Source of the DNA: a bacterium
GTDB taxonomy: Bacteria; Chloroflexota; Chloroflexia; Chloroflexales; Kallotenuaceae
Direction of reading: 5' to 3'
Assembly: GCA_016781505.1 (NCBI GenBank)
Contig: JADDQF010000054.1
Coordinates: 1 to 64,000, forward strand
Length of the DNA stretch: 64,000 nt
The notes below the pieces were generated by a model that saw nothing but the letters and a program-made list of their open reading frames with translations, searched no databases and was not told the DNA's origin. The translations under genes were made by a program, and so were the position numbers. This document shows positions 18,024 to 26,492 of the stretch, piece after piece; position 1 is the first letter of the stretch; every line of letters starts with the position of its first letter.

Positions 18024-19118
18024 TTATAATGCGTCGTTTCCTTCAGGCAGCTTCTCAGCAAGCACAAAGTACGGCCCGGTACGCAAATGCCCCCATAGCC
18101 ACACATCCAGCTCCATCAGCAGGGTAACGGCGTAAAGCGCCCAGTAGACCGGACTGCGCGGATTGAGCTGGTGACGAATACGGCGCCGAGCCACAAGCTC
18201 GCGTTGCGTTCCTTCGGACGTTTCCACCTGTGGGGCAGCAGTGGCAGCGGCCTTGGCGGCTCGATTACGGGCGATCACGGCCTCACCCAGCTTCATCACC
18301 ACATGCTCCACAAAGCTGGTGATAACCGTATTCCAAAAGCGCACCTCGACTACCCGCATGCCCGACCGTTCCAGGGCCGCCACCACGTCGTCAAACGTCC
18401 TGAGCGCTTTCACATGGTCCGACTTGCGTCGGGCCTCGCGCTCGAAATCGTACACGCCGCGCTGAACAAACCATTGACCCAGCCGGCGGGAAGCGTTGAT
18501 CAAGGGCTGCAGCCGGGACATTTCTTTGGTATTGGAAAAGGCAGCGAAACGGCCGCCCGGCCGCAACACCCGTGCGGTCTCGGCCAGATAATCGTCGATT
18601 ACGTCAAGTGGAAAATGCTCCAGCACATCGACCGATAATGCCTTGTCGAAGCTCGCGTCTGCAAACGGTAGCCGCCGTGAATCGGCCTGAGTGAGCGCGA
18701 TCGATTGAACGGCCGCATCAGCATACAAGGTAGCCGGGTCGGAGCCGACCATCAGCCGCACTGCATCGGCGTTCCAAACGGCAAAACGACCATTGCCGCA
18801 GCCATTGTCGAAAACATAATCCCCGGAGCTAAGACGCAACATACGCCGCAGCACACGCTGCCGCACACCGGCAGCCAGCAGCGGCGGCGCCAGATCGCGA
18901 TAGTCTAGCTCCTCGGCCATGTGCTCTTCTTCGGTCACATACTTGGACACATAGTCAAAGGCGGTGTCTCGCGGCATCAGATCGATATAGCCGTCATGCC
19001 GAAGATACGCGTTGCGGCAGTCGGCGCAATGAACCGCCGTATTTGTGACATATAAATTCCGGCTGCGACAGGTTGGACACTGCAGCAGCCGGTAAAGCTC
19101 TCGGGGAATCATCTTCAA
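18024..19118 (-). CDS. SAM-dependent methyltransferase with N-terminal Trm112-like zinc finger
   Basis: A 364-residue class I methyltransferase. Residues 10-45 form a Trm112-like zinc site (LQCPTCRSRN and VHCADCRNAY). The SAM site follows with YVFDNGCGNGRFAVW, the acidic strand end SDPATLY, ADSRRLPFADASFDKALSVDVLEHF and the strand VLRPGGRFAAFSN. After residue 300 there is a hydrophobic stretch (VYWALYAVTLLMELDVWLWG), so it may touch the membrane. Neighbours are a glycosyltransferase and a TPR protein, which points to polyketide, lipid or glycan modification rather than nucleic acid, but this is inference. Confidence 0.85.
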   Translation of the reverse strand: MKMIPRELYRLLQCPTCRSRNLYVTNTAVHCADCRNAYLRHDGYIDLMPRDTAFDYVSKYVTEEEHMAEELDYRDLAPPLLAAGVRQRVLRRMLRLSSGDYVFDNGCGNGRFAVWNADAVRLMVGSDPATLYADAAVQSIALTQADSRRLPFADASFDKALSVDVLEHFPLDVIDDYLAETARVLRPGGRFAAFSNTKEMSRLQPLINASRRLGQWFVQRGVYDFEREARRKSDHVKALRTFDDVVAALERSGMRVVEVRFWNTVITSFVEHVVMKLGEAVIARNRAAKAAATAAPQVETSEGTQRELVARRRIRHQLNPRSPVYWALYAVTLLMELDVWLWGHLRTGPYFVLAEKLPEGNDAL

Positions 19119-19278
19119 TCCTACCCATATGTTAGCGAGGGGCGGTCATGGCCCCCCACCCTTCACACGGCCCGCGGGCGCGGCGAACCAGGCGGCATTC
19201 TACCATAAAACAGCTGGAGTGGTGTATCGGGAACAAGCCAATTTCGCTTCCACAGGTATCGCTCCCAGCCAGCAACGA

Positions 19279-20328
19279 TCACAGCTCCTCGGCCAGCTGC
19301 GCGGCAAGTTGCTCGGCTAGCTGCTGCTGTTTGGGTGTGAGAACAGCGCCTCGAACTCGTCCGAGAGCCTCGCGTGCCGCCGCGTAGTCCCCGTTTTGCA
19401 GCGCTGCCAGGGCGAGCTGTAAGCGTGGCTCGGGATCGTCGGGTTGCAGGGCGCATAGGCGGCGGAAAGCGGCCACCGCATCGGCCGGCTTGCCGGTAGC
19501 GAGCTGGAGCAGACCGACGTTGCGCAACACCTGCGGCTGTTCCGGCTGTTGCTCAAGCGCCAACAGGAGCTGGTCAAGCGCGCGCTGGTGATCGCCACGC
19601 TGCACATACAGCGAGCCCAGGCCAACATGGGCTTGAAACATATGCGGCCGGACCGCGAGCGCGCGCCGAAACGCTGCAATCGCCTCATCTGCACGGCCGA
19701 GTTGACGATACACTTCGCCCAGGGTCAGCAGCGCCTCGGCATAGGCCGGATACAGCTCGACCGCCTTGGCCAGCAGCGGCAGGGCAGCGGCAGGCTGGCC
19801 ATCATCGATCAGGGCTTGAGCTTGCTCGTACTGTTGCACCGCCGCGTGCAGCGACTCGGGCTCGAGCGCCTGCTGCTGCATGCCCACCCGTGCCGCCGTG
19901 ATCCGTTCCTGAACTTCACTCGCGCGGGCCGCTAGCGCAGGATCAAGAAGCAGCGCTTGTTCGAGATGCTGCGCCGCCTCGTCAATGGTATCCAGCGTGT
20001 ACGACTGGGCTAGCGCCAGATAAAAGTGCGCCTCAGGAGACTGGGGCAGCAGTGTCACGGCTCGGGCCAAATGCTCAACGGCGTCGTGCAGCGTTGCCGC
20101 GCTAGGCTCATGCGTAAAATCACGCAGCAGCAGCATACCCAGACCTAGCTGTGCCTCAGCATTGGAGGGATCAGCGCTGGTTACGGCCGTCAGCAGATCC
20201 CTTGTTGCTTGTTCTTTCGCCGGTAACGTGGCAGCCATGGAGTTCGTTGTTTCAGTTCCTCCAGGCGCATTGCCTCCAACGGCATCCTGCTCGGGTTTCG
20301 GCTCAAACCACCGCTTAAAAAAGTTCAT
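19279..20328 (-). CDS. TPR repeat protein
   Basis: A 349-residue protein built of tetratricopeptide repeats. After an acidic, low-complexity start (MNFFKRWFEPKPEQDAVGG) there are roughly seven to eight TPR units; clear ones read AEALLTLGEVYRQLGRADEA, FQAHVGLGSLYVQRGDHQRA and PQVLRNVGLLQLATGKPADA. Such proteins are scaffolds for protein partners. It is the first gene of the long minus-strand run; the gap of 160 bases before the methyltransferase shows no clear promoter. Confidence 0.85.
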   Translation of the reverse strand: MNFFKRWFEPKPEQDAVGGNAPGGTETTNSMAATLPAKEQATRDLLTAVTSADPSNAEAQLGLGMLLLRDFTHEPSAATLHDAVEHLARAVTLLPQSPEAHFYLALAQSYTLDTIDEAAQHLEQALLLDPALAARASEVQERITAARVGMQQQALEPESLHAAVQQYEQAQALIDDGQPAAALPLLAKAVELYPAYAEALLTLGEVYRQLGRADEAIAAFRRALAVRPHMFQAHVGLGSLYVQRGDHQRALDQLLLALEQQPEQPQVLRNVGLLQLATGKPADAVAAFRRLCALQPDDPEPRLQLALAALQNGDYAAAREALGRVRGAVLTPKQQQLAEQLAAQLAEEL

Positions 20329-20524
20329 GTAGGGTATCCAGCGCTGTGCGAGTGCTCGTAACGGAAGCTAACGAATAAAAATCAAAGGGCATACAGCCTG
20401 TTTATGGGAACGACAAAGCATGGCGGCGAGCAAACCATAAAGCTTGGCAGCGCCCAATAGCATGGCGGTGGTCGTTGATCAGGTGGAGCGGAATGCCGGC
20501 GAGACCAGGGCAACCAACCACGCC

Positions 20525-21310
20525 TCAGTGCATCCGAAAGCGCTCGGTCAGCTCGGCGACCTGGACATATTTTTGTTTGAGTGCCTCCAGTTCGGCGGGC
20601 GTAACCGTAGACAGATTGCGGTAAATCTGTTTGTCCAACATACGACTTTTATCGCCGCCGGGCCACAAGCGCCACGAGTCGTTGTCGATCACATCCGCTA
20701 CCACCAGGCGCCCCTGGGCATCACGCCCAAACTCGATCTTGAGGTCAATCAGCGCGATATCCAACGCAGCCCAGGCTTGCTCCAGCAGCCCAAAAACCCA
20801 GCGTCCCCGTTCCGTCATTTCGGCGACTTCGCTCGGCGTAGCAATCCCTTGCGCACTCAACTCCGCGCCCGTCATCAATGGATCGTGACGGATATCATCC
20901 TTGAAGAAAAATTCGACCAACACCGGATCGAAGAGGGTTCCTTCCGGGATATCGGGACAGCGCTTAAGATACGAGCCCGTCGCGCGGCGCCGCATGACCA
21001 CCTCCACCGGGATCATGTCGCAACGCCGCACCACCATCTCGGTAGGACTTGCCGCCGCCACGAAATGAGTGGGCACACCCGCGCCGTCGAGCATGGTGAA
21101 AACGTTGACCGCGGTTCGACCACTCAGCGCGCCCTTGCCGGCGATCTGGTGCCGTCGCGCGCCATCTCCGGCACTGATTGCGTCTTTATGGACCATGATC
21201 ACCAGGGCGGGATCCTGGGCGTGAGCATAGATAATTTTCGTCTTGCCCTCGGCTAGTTTGGGGCCGTACGGTAATGCAGCTGTCGGTTCAGTTGGCCTAG
21301 CTTCACTCAT
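20525..21310 (-). CDS. purC: Phosphoribosylaminoimidazole-succinocarboxamide synthase
   Basis: A 261-residue SAICAR synthetase, the ATP-dependent step joining aspartate to CAIR in purine synthesis. Family segments are LAEGKTKIIYAH, ISAGDGARRHQIAGKG (nucleotide region), VVMRRRATGSYLKR, LIDLKIEFGRD and DVIDNDSWRLWPGGD. The start is the ATG at 21308-21310 with GGAAGGAG upstream; the frame is open further but without signals. It is the last gene of the purQ-HIT-purM-purC unit, 19 bases after purM, and probably cotranscribed. Confidence 0.96.
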   Translation of the reverse strand: MSEARPTEPTAALPYGPKLAEGKTKIIYAHAQDPALVIMVHKDAISAGDGARRHQIAGKGALSGRTAVNVFTMLDGAGVPTHFVAAASPTEMVVRRCDMIPVEVVMRRRATGSYLKRCPDIPEGTLFDPVLVEFFFKDDIRHDPLMTGAELSAQGIATPSEVAEMTERGRWVFGLLEQAWAALDIALIDLKIEFGRDAQGRLVVADVIDNDSWRLWPGGDKSRMLDKQIYRNLSTVTPAELEALKQKYVQVAELTERFRMH

Positions 21311-21329
21311 GGCAGCGCTCCTTCCTGTT

Positions 21330-22355
21330 CTAGACCAGCCGTACCCGGACATCACCGTTCGCCGGCAACACCTGGCCAACATGCCGAAGCTCCGGCACTG
21401 CTGCCTGAGCCTTGGCCAGCTGATCCGCTGGCAGCACAACGATCATGCCGAGTCCCATGTTAAAGGTCCGATACGCTTCGTGCTCGTCCAGCCCAGCCTG
21501 CTCGACCAGGAAACGGAGGATCGGGGGTACGGACCAGGTGCCACGCCACACCTCGACGCCAACACCTTCCGGCAACACGCGCGGCACATTTTCCCACAGG
21601 CCGCCGCCGGTAATATGCGCGAGTCCGTTGACGGAGATCCCGGCCGACCACAAGCTTTCAATCTGCGGCAAGTACGAACGATGAACCGCGAGCAGTGCAT
21701 CGCCCAGGGTTTGACCGCCGAGCACCGGTGGTTGACTGACGTAGCCGAGCGGGCCGCAGATCCGGCGCGCCAGCGAGTACCCGTTGGTGTGCAACCCCGA
21801 CGACGGCAAGGCGGCCACGGCGTCGCCTGCGCGAATAGCTTGTCCGGTGATCAACTGGTCACGTGCAACAATGCCCACCATGGTGCCCGCTAGGTCGAAG
21901 GCGGCGGGAGCATACACGTCAGGCATTTCGGCCGTCTCACCGCCCAGCAAGGCACAGTTTGCCTCACGGCACGCCTGCGCAATTCCGCCGACCAGCGCGG
22001 CCACATGCTCGGCTTGCAGCTTGGCGGCAGCAATGTAATCCATGAAAAAGAGTGGCCGCGCGCCTTGCACCAGCAGGTCGTTGATGCAGTGGTTGACTAA
22101 GTCCTGGCCCACGGTGTCGTACCGACCCAACTGCGACGCGATCAGCGTTTTGGTGCCGACGCCATCCGTCGACGCGACCAGCACCGGATCGGCATAGCGT
22201 GCAAGTGTTGGACCCAAGCTGAGCGCTCCGCCAAACGCGCCCATGCCCGCCAACACCGCCGCGGTATGGGTGGAGCGTACGGCGCTCGCCATCAGCTGTT
22301 TGGCCTGATTGGCCGCGTCGATGTCGACGCCGGCTGCTTTATAATCAAGCGTCAT
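21330..22355 (-). CDS. purM: Phosphoribosylformylglycinamidine cyclo-ligase (AIR synthetase)
   Basis: A 341-residue AIR synthetase, making aminoimidazole ribotide from FGAM with ATP. Conserved parts are LDYKAAGVDIDAANQ, FGGALSLG, VASTDGVGTKTLIA, DLVNHCINDLLVQGARPLFFMDY, LLGGETAEMPDVY and GVGVEVWRGTW. It starts at ATG behind AGGGG and has the usual length. It lies between the HIT gene and purC in the purine operon. Confidence 0.97.
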   Translation of the reverse strand: MTLDYKAAGVDIDAANQAKQLMASAVRSTHTAAVLAGMGAFGGALSLGPTLARYADPVLVASTDGVGTKTLIASQLGRYDTVGQDLVNHCINDLLVQGARPLFFMDYIAAAKLQAEHVAALVGGIAQACREANCALLGGETAEMPDVYAPAAFDLAGTMVGIVARDQLITGQAIRAGDAVAALPSSGLHTNGYSLARRICGPLGYVSQPPVLGGQTLGDALLAVHRSYLPQIESLWSAGISVNGLAHITGGGLWENVPRVLPEGVGVEVWRGTWSVPPILRFLVEQAGLDEHEAYRTFNMGLGMIVVLPADQLAKAQAAVPELRHVGQVLPANGDVRVRLV

Positions 22356-22393
22356 GCTGCTACCCCTTGTGCTTGTGCAGTGCCGGCGCTGTG

Positions 22394-22774
22394 TTAATCA
22401 GAAACAAGATGAAAATGCAGCTGCGGCACATCCTGATAGCGGCCTCCGTTAACGATCAGTCGATACCCGATTTCGGCCAATCCAAGCTGCTCGACAAGCT
22501 GCTGCGCAACCACGACCACCGCGTGCATCAGTGGCAGTGCAGCCGGCCCAACGGCCAGCAAGCTGGGAATAGCTTGTTTGGGCACAATCAAGATATGGAC
22601 CTTGTGCACCGGTCGTGGATGATAAAACGCCACTAAACCCGCGGTCTCATGCAGCTTGGCAACCGGCAGCAGCGCCGACAGGTGGGCAAAGCTCCTGCCG
22701 ACCAGCCAACCACCTAAGGGGCTGCGAGCCACCCGAAACGCCAGGCCGCCTACGCGCCGCTTAAGCTGTGACAT
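22394..22774 (-). CDS. HIT-family nucleotide-binding protein with variant triad
   Basis: A 126-residue histidine-triad protein. HIT members are nucleotide hydrolases or transferases. The motif at 118-122 reads Q-L-H-F-H (in VPQLHFHLVSD), so the first histidine of the usual H-x-H-x-H is glutamine while the central nucleophile (H120) and last histidine (H122) remain. An upstream core, VHKVHILIVPK, is typical. The first 45 residues are basic and hydrophobic and unlike the standard N-terminus. Its ATG lies inside the last codons of purQ (14-base overlap), so translation is coupled. Its place inside a purine operon suggests a purine nucleotide substrate, by inference. Confidence 0.8.
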   Translation of the reverse strand: MSQLKRRVGGLAFRVARSPLGGWLVGRSFAHLSALLPVAKLHETAGLVAFYHPRPVHKVHILIVPKQAIPSLLAVGPAALPLMHAVVVVAQQLVEQLGLAEIGYRLIVNGGRYQDVPQLHFHLVSD

Positions 22775-23561
22775 ACGCGAGCATGTTCCGAAAGATCGCC
22801 ATCCCGTCGCCGGCTTGGCGCTGCTGGCGGTTTTGGAGCCAATCGGGATGCAGCTGCGGTAGATACGCGCGATCAGGATGGGGCATCAGGCCGAACACAT
22901 TGCCCTGCGCATTGCAAATGCCCGCAATGGCCGCTACCGAGCCATTGGGATTGTGCGGATAGGTTGTGGCGGGCTGGCCCGCCGCATCCACATAGCGCAG
23001 CGCAACTTGCCGCTCAGCCGTCAGCCGTGTGATCGTCGCCTCGTCGGCTACAAAGCGGCCCTCACCATGGCCCACAGGCAGTGCAAACGGACCCTCCATA
23101 CCACTCGTAAATAAGCAGGGACTACGGGGATCGGCCATGAGCTGCGTCCAGCGGCACTCATAGTGTCGGTTTGCGTTCCCCGCGAGCGTCGCCGACTGTT
23201 GGACCGTCTCACCCGTAGCGGTGCCGGGCAGCAAGCCAGCCTTAACCAACACTTGAAAACCATTGCAAATCCCCAGCACTGGCCGACCATCCGCAACAAA
23301 CGCTGCAAGCGATTCCCGCAGACGATACAGCAGATCGACTGCGAGCAGCTTGCCGGCGCCAAGATGATCGCCGTAGCTGAAACCACCCGGAATCACCAGC
23401 GCCGCGTAATCGTCCAAGCGCGCTGCTCCGCTGGCGAGTCGATTGATATGCACCCGCTCTGCGTTGCCGCCCGCCAGTTCACACGCGGCCGCCGTCTCCT
23501 CATCACAGTTGATCCCAGCAGCACGCAACACCAGAATTCGCGGCTTGTTTTGAACATGCAT
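22761..23561 (-). CDS. purQ: Phosphoribosylformylglycinamidine synthase glutaminase subunit
   Basis: A 266-residue class I amidotransferase giving ammonia to PurL in FGAM synthesis. The nucleophile lies in LGICNGFQVLVKAGLLPG; the oxyanion region is VIPGGFSYGDHLGAG, and the C-terminal histidine/glutamate pair is in FGLMPHPDRAY. The longer C-terminal half is typical of the 260-270-residue bacterial/archaeal branch. The start is the ATG at 23559-23561; an upstream TTG is less likely. purS and purL are not in this window. It heads the purQ-HIT-purM-purC unit. Confidence 0.95.
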   Translation of the reverse strand: MHVQNKPRILVLRAAGINCDEETAAACELAGGNAERVHINRLASGAARLDDYAALVIPGGFSYGDHLGAGKLLAVDLLYRLRESLAAFVADGRPVLGICNGFQVLVKAGLLPGTATGETVQQSATLAGNANRHYECRWTQLMADPRSPCLFTSGMEGPFALPVGHGEGRFVADEATITRLTAERQVALRYVDAAGQPATTYPHNPNGSVAAIAGICNAQGNVFGLMPHPDRAYLPQLHPDWLQNRQQRQAGDGMAIFRNMLAYVTA

Positions 23562-23659
23562 GTGTATCACCAACCACTAAGCGCCGGGCCGCAGCCAGCC
23601 GGCAGACACCAACCCCGCCTGTCACCGTCTCGCAAAATCCTGTGCTCGACGATACGCCT

Positions 23660-25345
23660 CTAAGCCCGTATCGTAGGCCAGAAGCCACGCGCCCGCAACT
23701 GTTCAACCGCCGCTTCAACCGCATCCGGTTCCAGCAGCGCGCAGCCCGGTCCCAACACTTCGGCTGTTTCGGCCGCGCCAGCTGCCGCTAAAATTTGCAG
23801 CAGCGGCGCATCCTCGGCCGTTAGCAGAATGGTCAACGGCCGGTGCTGCTTGATGCGGCCGGCTCGTTCGGCCCACGCTGCTAGCTGCGCCTGAAAATCG
23901 GGCTGCAGCACAGCTCCAGCCGCCGCAAGTGCCTCCACCAAGCCGCTAACCGGGATACTCCGCTCCTGCAAGCGGACCAGCCCCCGCGGCTCGATCTCGT
24001 AGCGCGCGTATTCACCTTCGGGCGGCAGCATACGCCCCGCCGTGCTGAGCAGATCTAACAGGCTCGGCGAAACTGTGAGCGGCTGTACGCGCACCACCGC
24101 CGCGCCAACGCTTTCGAGCCTAGGCGGCGTTTGAGAAAAGTCCTGCCCCATCAACATACCTACTGCCAGCGGCGTTAACCTGCAGCTGTGCGTGTCCCAC
24201 ACGATCAAGCCTAATACCGCTAATTGTTGCAGGAGTTGGCGCAGCACCGCTTGGGCGACCGCCGCGGGGTCGTTAGTGGTTGTGCTTCCCACCCGACCAC
24301 GCTCCGCCCCGGTAATCCATGTTTCGCGCTCGTCGATTGATTGGAACAGACGGGGATGTAACGCAGCCAAGGCGGCGCCCAGCGAGGCAACGTCAAGCGG
24401 TTCCGTGCCTGACCCGCTGAGCCAGCGCCACAACAAAGCTCGCACCATCGCCTCATGCTGCGCGATGCTGTTGCCGCCCTCGGACTCCGGCCCGCAGCGC
24501 CAAACAAATTCGCCTGTTCGGCTGAGATCACTCAGTATCCGCGGCTGTTGCCAGGCCTCAACCAATGAGCGCAGCAGCTCCAACGGGGGATGGCTAGACA
24601 AGGTTTCCCAGCCCGCTTGCACCTGCCAGCGGCCGTGGACTGGGGCAACCGCGCCGATGGCCTCCAACAGTGCCAGCAGCAGCACAACCTCCGACCCAGG
24701 CACACCCAGCCGCTGCCCCAGCTCGGCCGCCACATCCACGGTGAGCAGCAGCGGTTGGTACACCGTCACGCGATCCAACGCCACCCGCTGCGTTTGCACC
24801 GCTACTGGTGCTGTCTCCCCCAGGAGCGTGAGCAGCAGATTGAGCTTGTAGGCGAGGCTAGCATACGATTGCGGAGGAACCTCAACGGCAGCGCCGGGCA
24901 ACGCAATCGGGATCGGGATCGGCAGCGCGCGCAGTACCTCGGCCGGTACGACCAGGCGTCGCCGCTCGTGGAGGCACAAGCCAAGCGATAAAAGTAGCTG
25001 CACTTCGTTTGGCAGATGGGCTCGGCCAAGCATTCCTTGAAGATCGGGTCGGACCTTGAGCAACCGTTCACGTGCCGCGACCAGCGCCTGCTCGTCTTCG
25101 GCGCTGCCCAACACCATCAACAGACCCAATACCGTCCGGGTCGATGGGGGCAGCATCCGGCCAGCCGTTTGCAGCTGGTCGGGTCGTTCCAATAATGATG
25201 CAAGACGATCAACTGCCAGCTCGCGCCGCCGTCCATTGAACGCGATCCCATACCGCGCTGCAATTCGGTCTAGCTCGGCCCAGGTCGCCCGGCTGAGGAG
25301 CTCGCGGAGCGTTGGCGCGTCCCGCTGTGCTGCACGCCCACTCAT
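23660..25345 (-). CDS. Unknown protein, possibly helicase-associated-domain type
   Basis: A 561-residue protein of leucine/alanine-rich helical character with no transmembrane segment and no catalytic motif I can name. The N-terminus, LRELLSRATWAELDRIAARYGI followed by RRELAVDRLASLL in two pieces, looks like a SAP or winged-helix DNA-associated fold. The end (LTILLTAEDAPLLQILAAAG, AAVEQLRARGFWP) weakly resembles the XPB-like helicase-associated domain proteins of actinobacteria and Chloroflexi. Its ATG overlaps the stop of the upstream M28 gene by four bases (ATGA), so the two are translationally coupled. Function not recognised. Confidence 0.55.
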   Translation of the reverse strand: MSGRAAQRDAPTLRELLSRATWAELDRIAARYGIAFNGRRRELAVDRLASLLERPDQLQTAGRMLPPSTRTVLGLLMVLGSAEDEQALVAARERLLKVRPDLQGMLGRAHLPNEVQLLLSLGLCLHERRRLVVPAEVLRALPIPIPIALPGAAVEVPPQSYASLAYKLNLLLTLLGETAPVAVQTQRVALDRVTVYQPLLLTVDVAAELGQRLGVPGSEVVLLLALLEAIGAVAPVHGRWQVQAGWETLSSHPPLELLRSLVEAWQQPRILSDLSRTGEFVWRCGPESEGGNSIAQHEAMVRALLWRWLSGSGTEPLDVASLGAALAALHPRLFQSIDERETWITGAERGRVGSTTTNDPAAVAQAVLRQLLQQLAVLGLIVWDTHSCRLTPLAVGMLMGQDFSQTPPRLESVGAAVVRVQPLTVSPSLLDLLSTAGRMLPPEGEYARYEIEPRGLVRLQERSIPVSGLVEALAAAGAVLQPDFQAQLAAWAERAGRIKQHRPLTILLTAEDAPLLQILAAAGAAETAEVLGPGCALLEPDAVEAAVEQLRARGFWPTIRA

Positions 25346-26433
25346 GGCCGCGCTCGCGTTTCAAGCCAGCGCTCCATCGTCCGCCCGACAGCCTCCAAGC
25401 TGGCGGGACTGACTTTGTCCGCGGTATCGCCAACGGTATGCCAGGCGGGGTAGTTGAAATCAATCAGGTCGACTGCCGGAATGCCGCGCTCCAAAAAGGG
25501 CGTGTGGTCATCCGTGATGGCGTAGCCCTGCTCGGGAATGAACTGCTGGTAGCCCAGCTCGGCTGCGGTTTGCCAGATCGACTGCTTCAACGTGTCGTTC
25601 GAGGTCTGCTCATACGGAATTTGGAGATCGGCATCGCCGATCATATCGAGCAAAATCATCGCTTCCGGCTTGCGGGGCAGATGTTCCGCTAGATAGGTCG
25701 AGCCGGCTACCCAATCCCAGCCCTCGATCTCGCCGTTGTCCTCAGCGTCGAAAAAGGTGAGCCACACTTCACGGCCAAGCTGATCGGTGTTGATATGCTT
25801 GGCCAGCTCAAGCAACACCGCCACGCCGCTGCCGCCGTCGTTCGCGCCGGGTACGGGCTCGCGCTGCTTGGCCGTGTCGGGATCGCGGTCCGCATATTTG
25901 CGGGCATCATAGTGCGCGCCAATGATCAGGAGCGGACCGGAGCCGCGCTTGGCGATAATGTTGCGGACGTTCACGCCTTTGTAAGGAAAGCGTTGTTCCT
26001 CCACCTGCCAGCCGGCCTGTGTGGTTTGCTCGACGATATAGTCGCCCGCTTGTTGCCAGCCTGGAGCACCGGTGTAGCGCGGCTGGAACTGCATATAGGC
26101 CTCGAGATAGGCATATGCATTGTCGCCGCTAAAGGCGAGGTCTGGCTCCGGCGCTCCGGCGACTGGCGGGAGCAGCGTGGTATCTGCCGTAGGCGCGATG
26201 GTAGCCGTCGGGAGCGGCGGTGCCGTCGGGGGTGCTAAATAGCCGTCTGTGATCGCCGTGGAGAATTCGGGGAGCGGCGCCACGGGCAAACGAACAACCG
26301 TGGTTGGGCCAACCATAGGCTGCACATCGGCCTGCGTCGGAGTCGCTGCACCACAGGCAGTCAGCAGCAATGCTATGCCACTTGCGACGAACACCCACAA
26401 ACGGCCAACACGATACGAAAAGAGCTTGGTCAT
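25342..26433 (-). CDS. M28 family zinc peptidase or glutaminyl cyclase-like lipoprotein
   Basis: A 363-residue exported protein. The N-terminus has a hydrophobic run followed by the lipobox LLTAC, giving a lipid-anchored cysteine near residue 27, then a proline/threonine-rich linker. The catalytic domain has the M28 metal pattern: IIGAHYDARK, GANDGGSGVAVLLELA, FFDAEDNG, DMIGDAD and the late WHTVGDTADKVS. The order and the ITDDHTPFLERGIPAVDLI text resemble both aminopeptidases and glutaminyl-peptide cyclotransferases; I cannot separate them. A TTGTCG-N17-TACAAT promoter lies directly before the ATG with no Shine-Dalgarno. Confidence 0.88.
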   Translation of the reverse strand: MTKLFSYRVGRLWVFVASGIALLLTACGAATPTQADVQPMVGPTTVVRLPVAPLPEFSTAITDGYLAPPTAPPLPTATIAPTADTTLLPPVAGAPEPDLAFSGDNAYAYLEAYMQFQPRYTGAPGWQQAGDYIVEQTTQAGWQVEEQRFPYKGVNVRNIIAKRGSGPLLIIGAHYDARKYADRDPDTAKQREPVPGANDGGSGVAVLLELAKHINTDQLGREVWLTFFDAEDNGEIEGWDWVAGSTYLAEHLPRKPEAMILLDMIGDADLQIPYEQTSNDTLKQSIWQTAAELGYQQFIPEQGYAITDDHTPFLERGIPAVDLIDFNYPAWHTVGDTADKVSPASLEAVGRTMERWLETRARP

Positions 26434-26442
26434 GACAAGTCT

Positions 26443-26471
26443 ATTGTACGATGGGTCCTGCCTCGCGACAA
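26443..26471 (-). promoter_or_regulatory. Promoter TTGTCG-N17-TACAAT of the M28 gene
   Basis: The -35 TTGTCG (26466-26471) and -10 TACAAT (26443-26448) are separated by exactly 17 bases on the minus strand. The -10 ends nine bases before the ATG (26431-26433), leaving room for a leader of only two or three bases. Confidence 0.6.
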
Positions 26472-26492
26472 GTTTATACTGTAATGGTGCAT

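Noticed and set aside
20444..21256. Plus-strand open frame opposite purC
   Set aside because: purC is complete on the minus strand; this frame has no recognisable domain or start signal.
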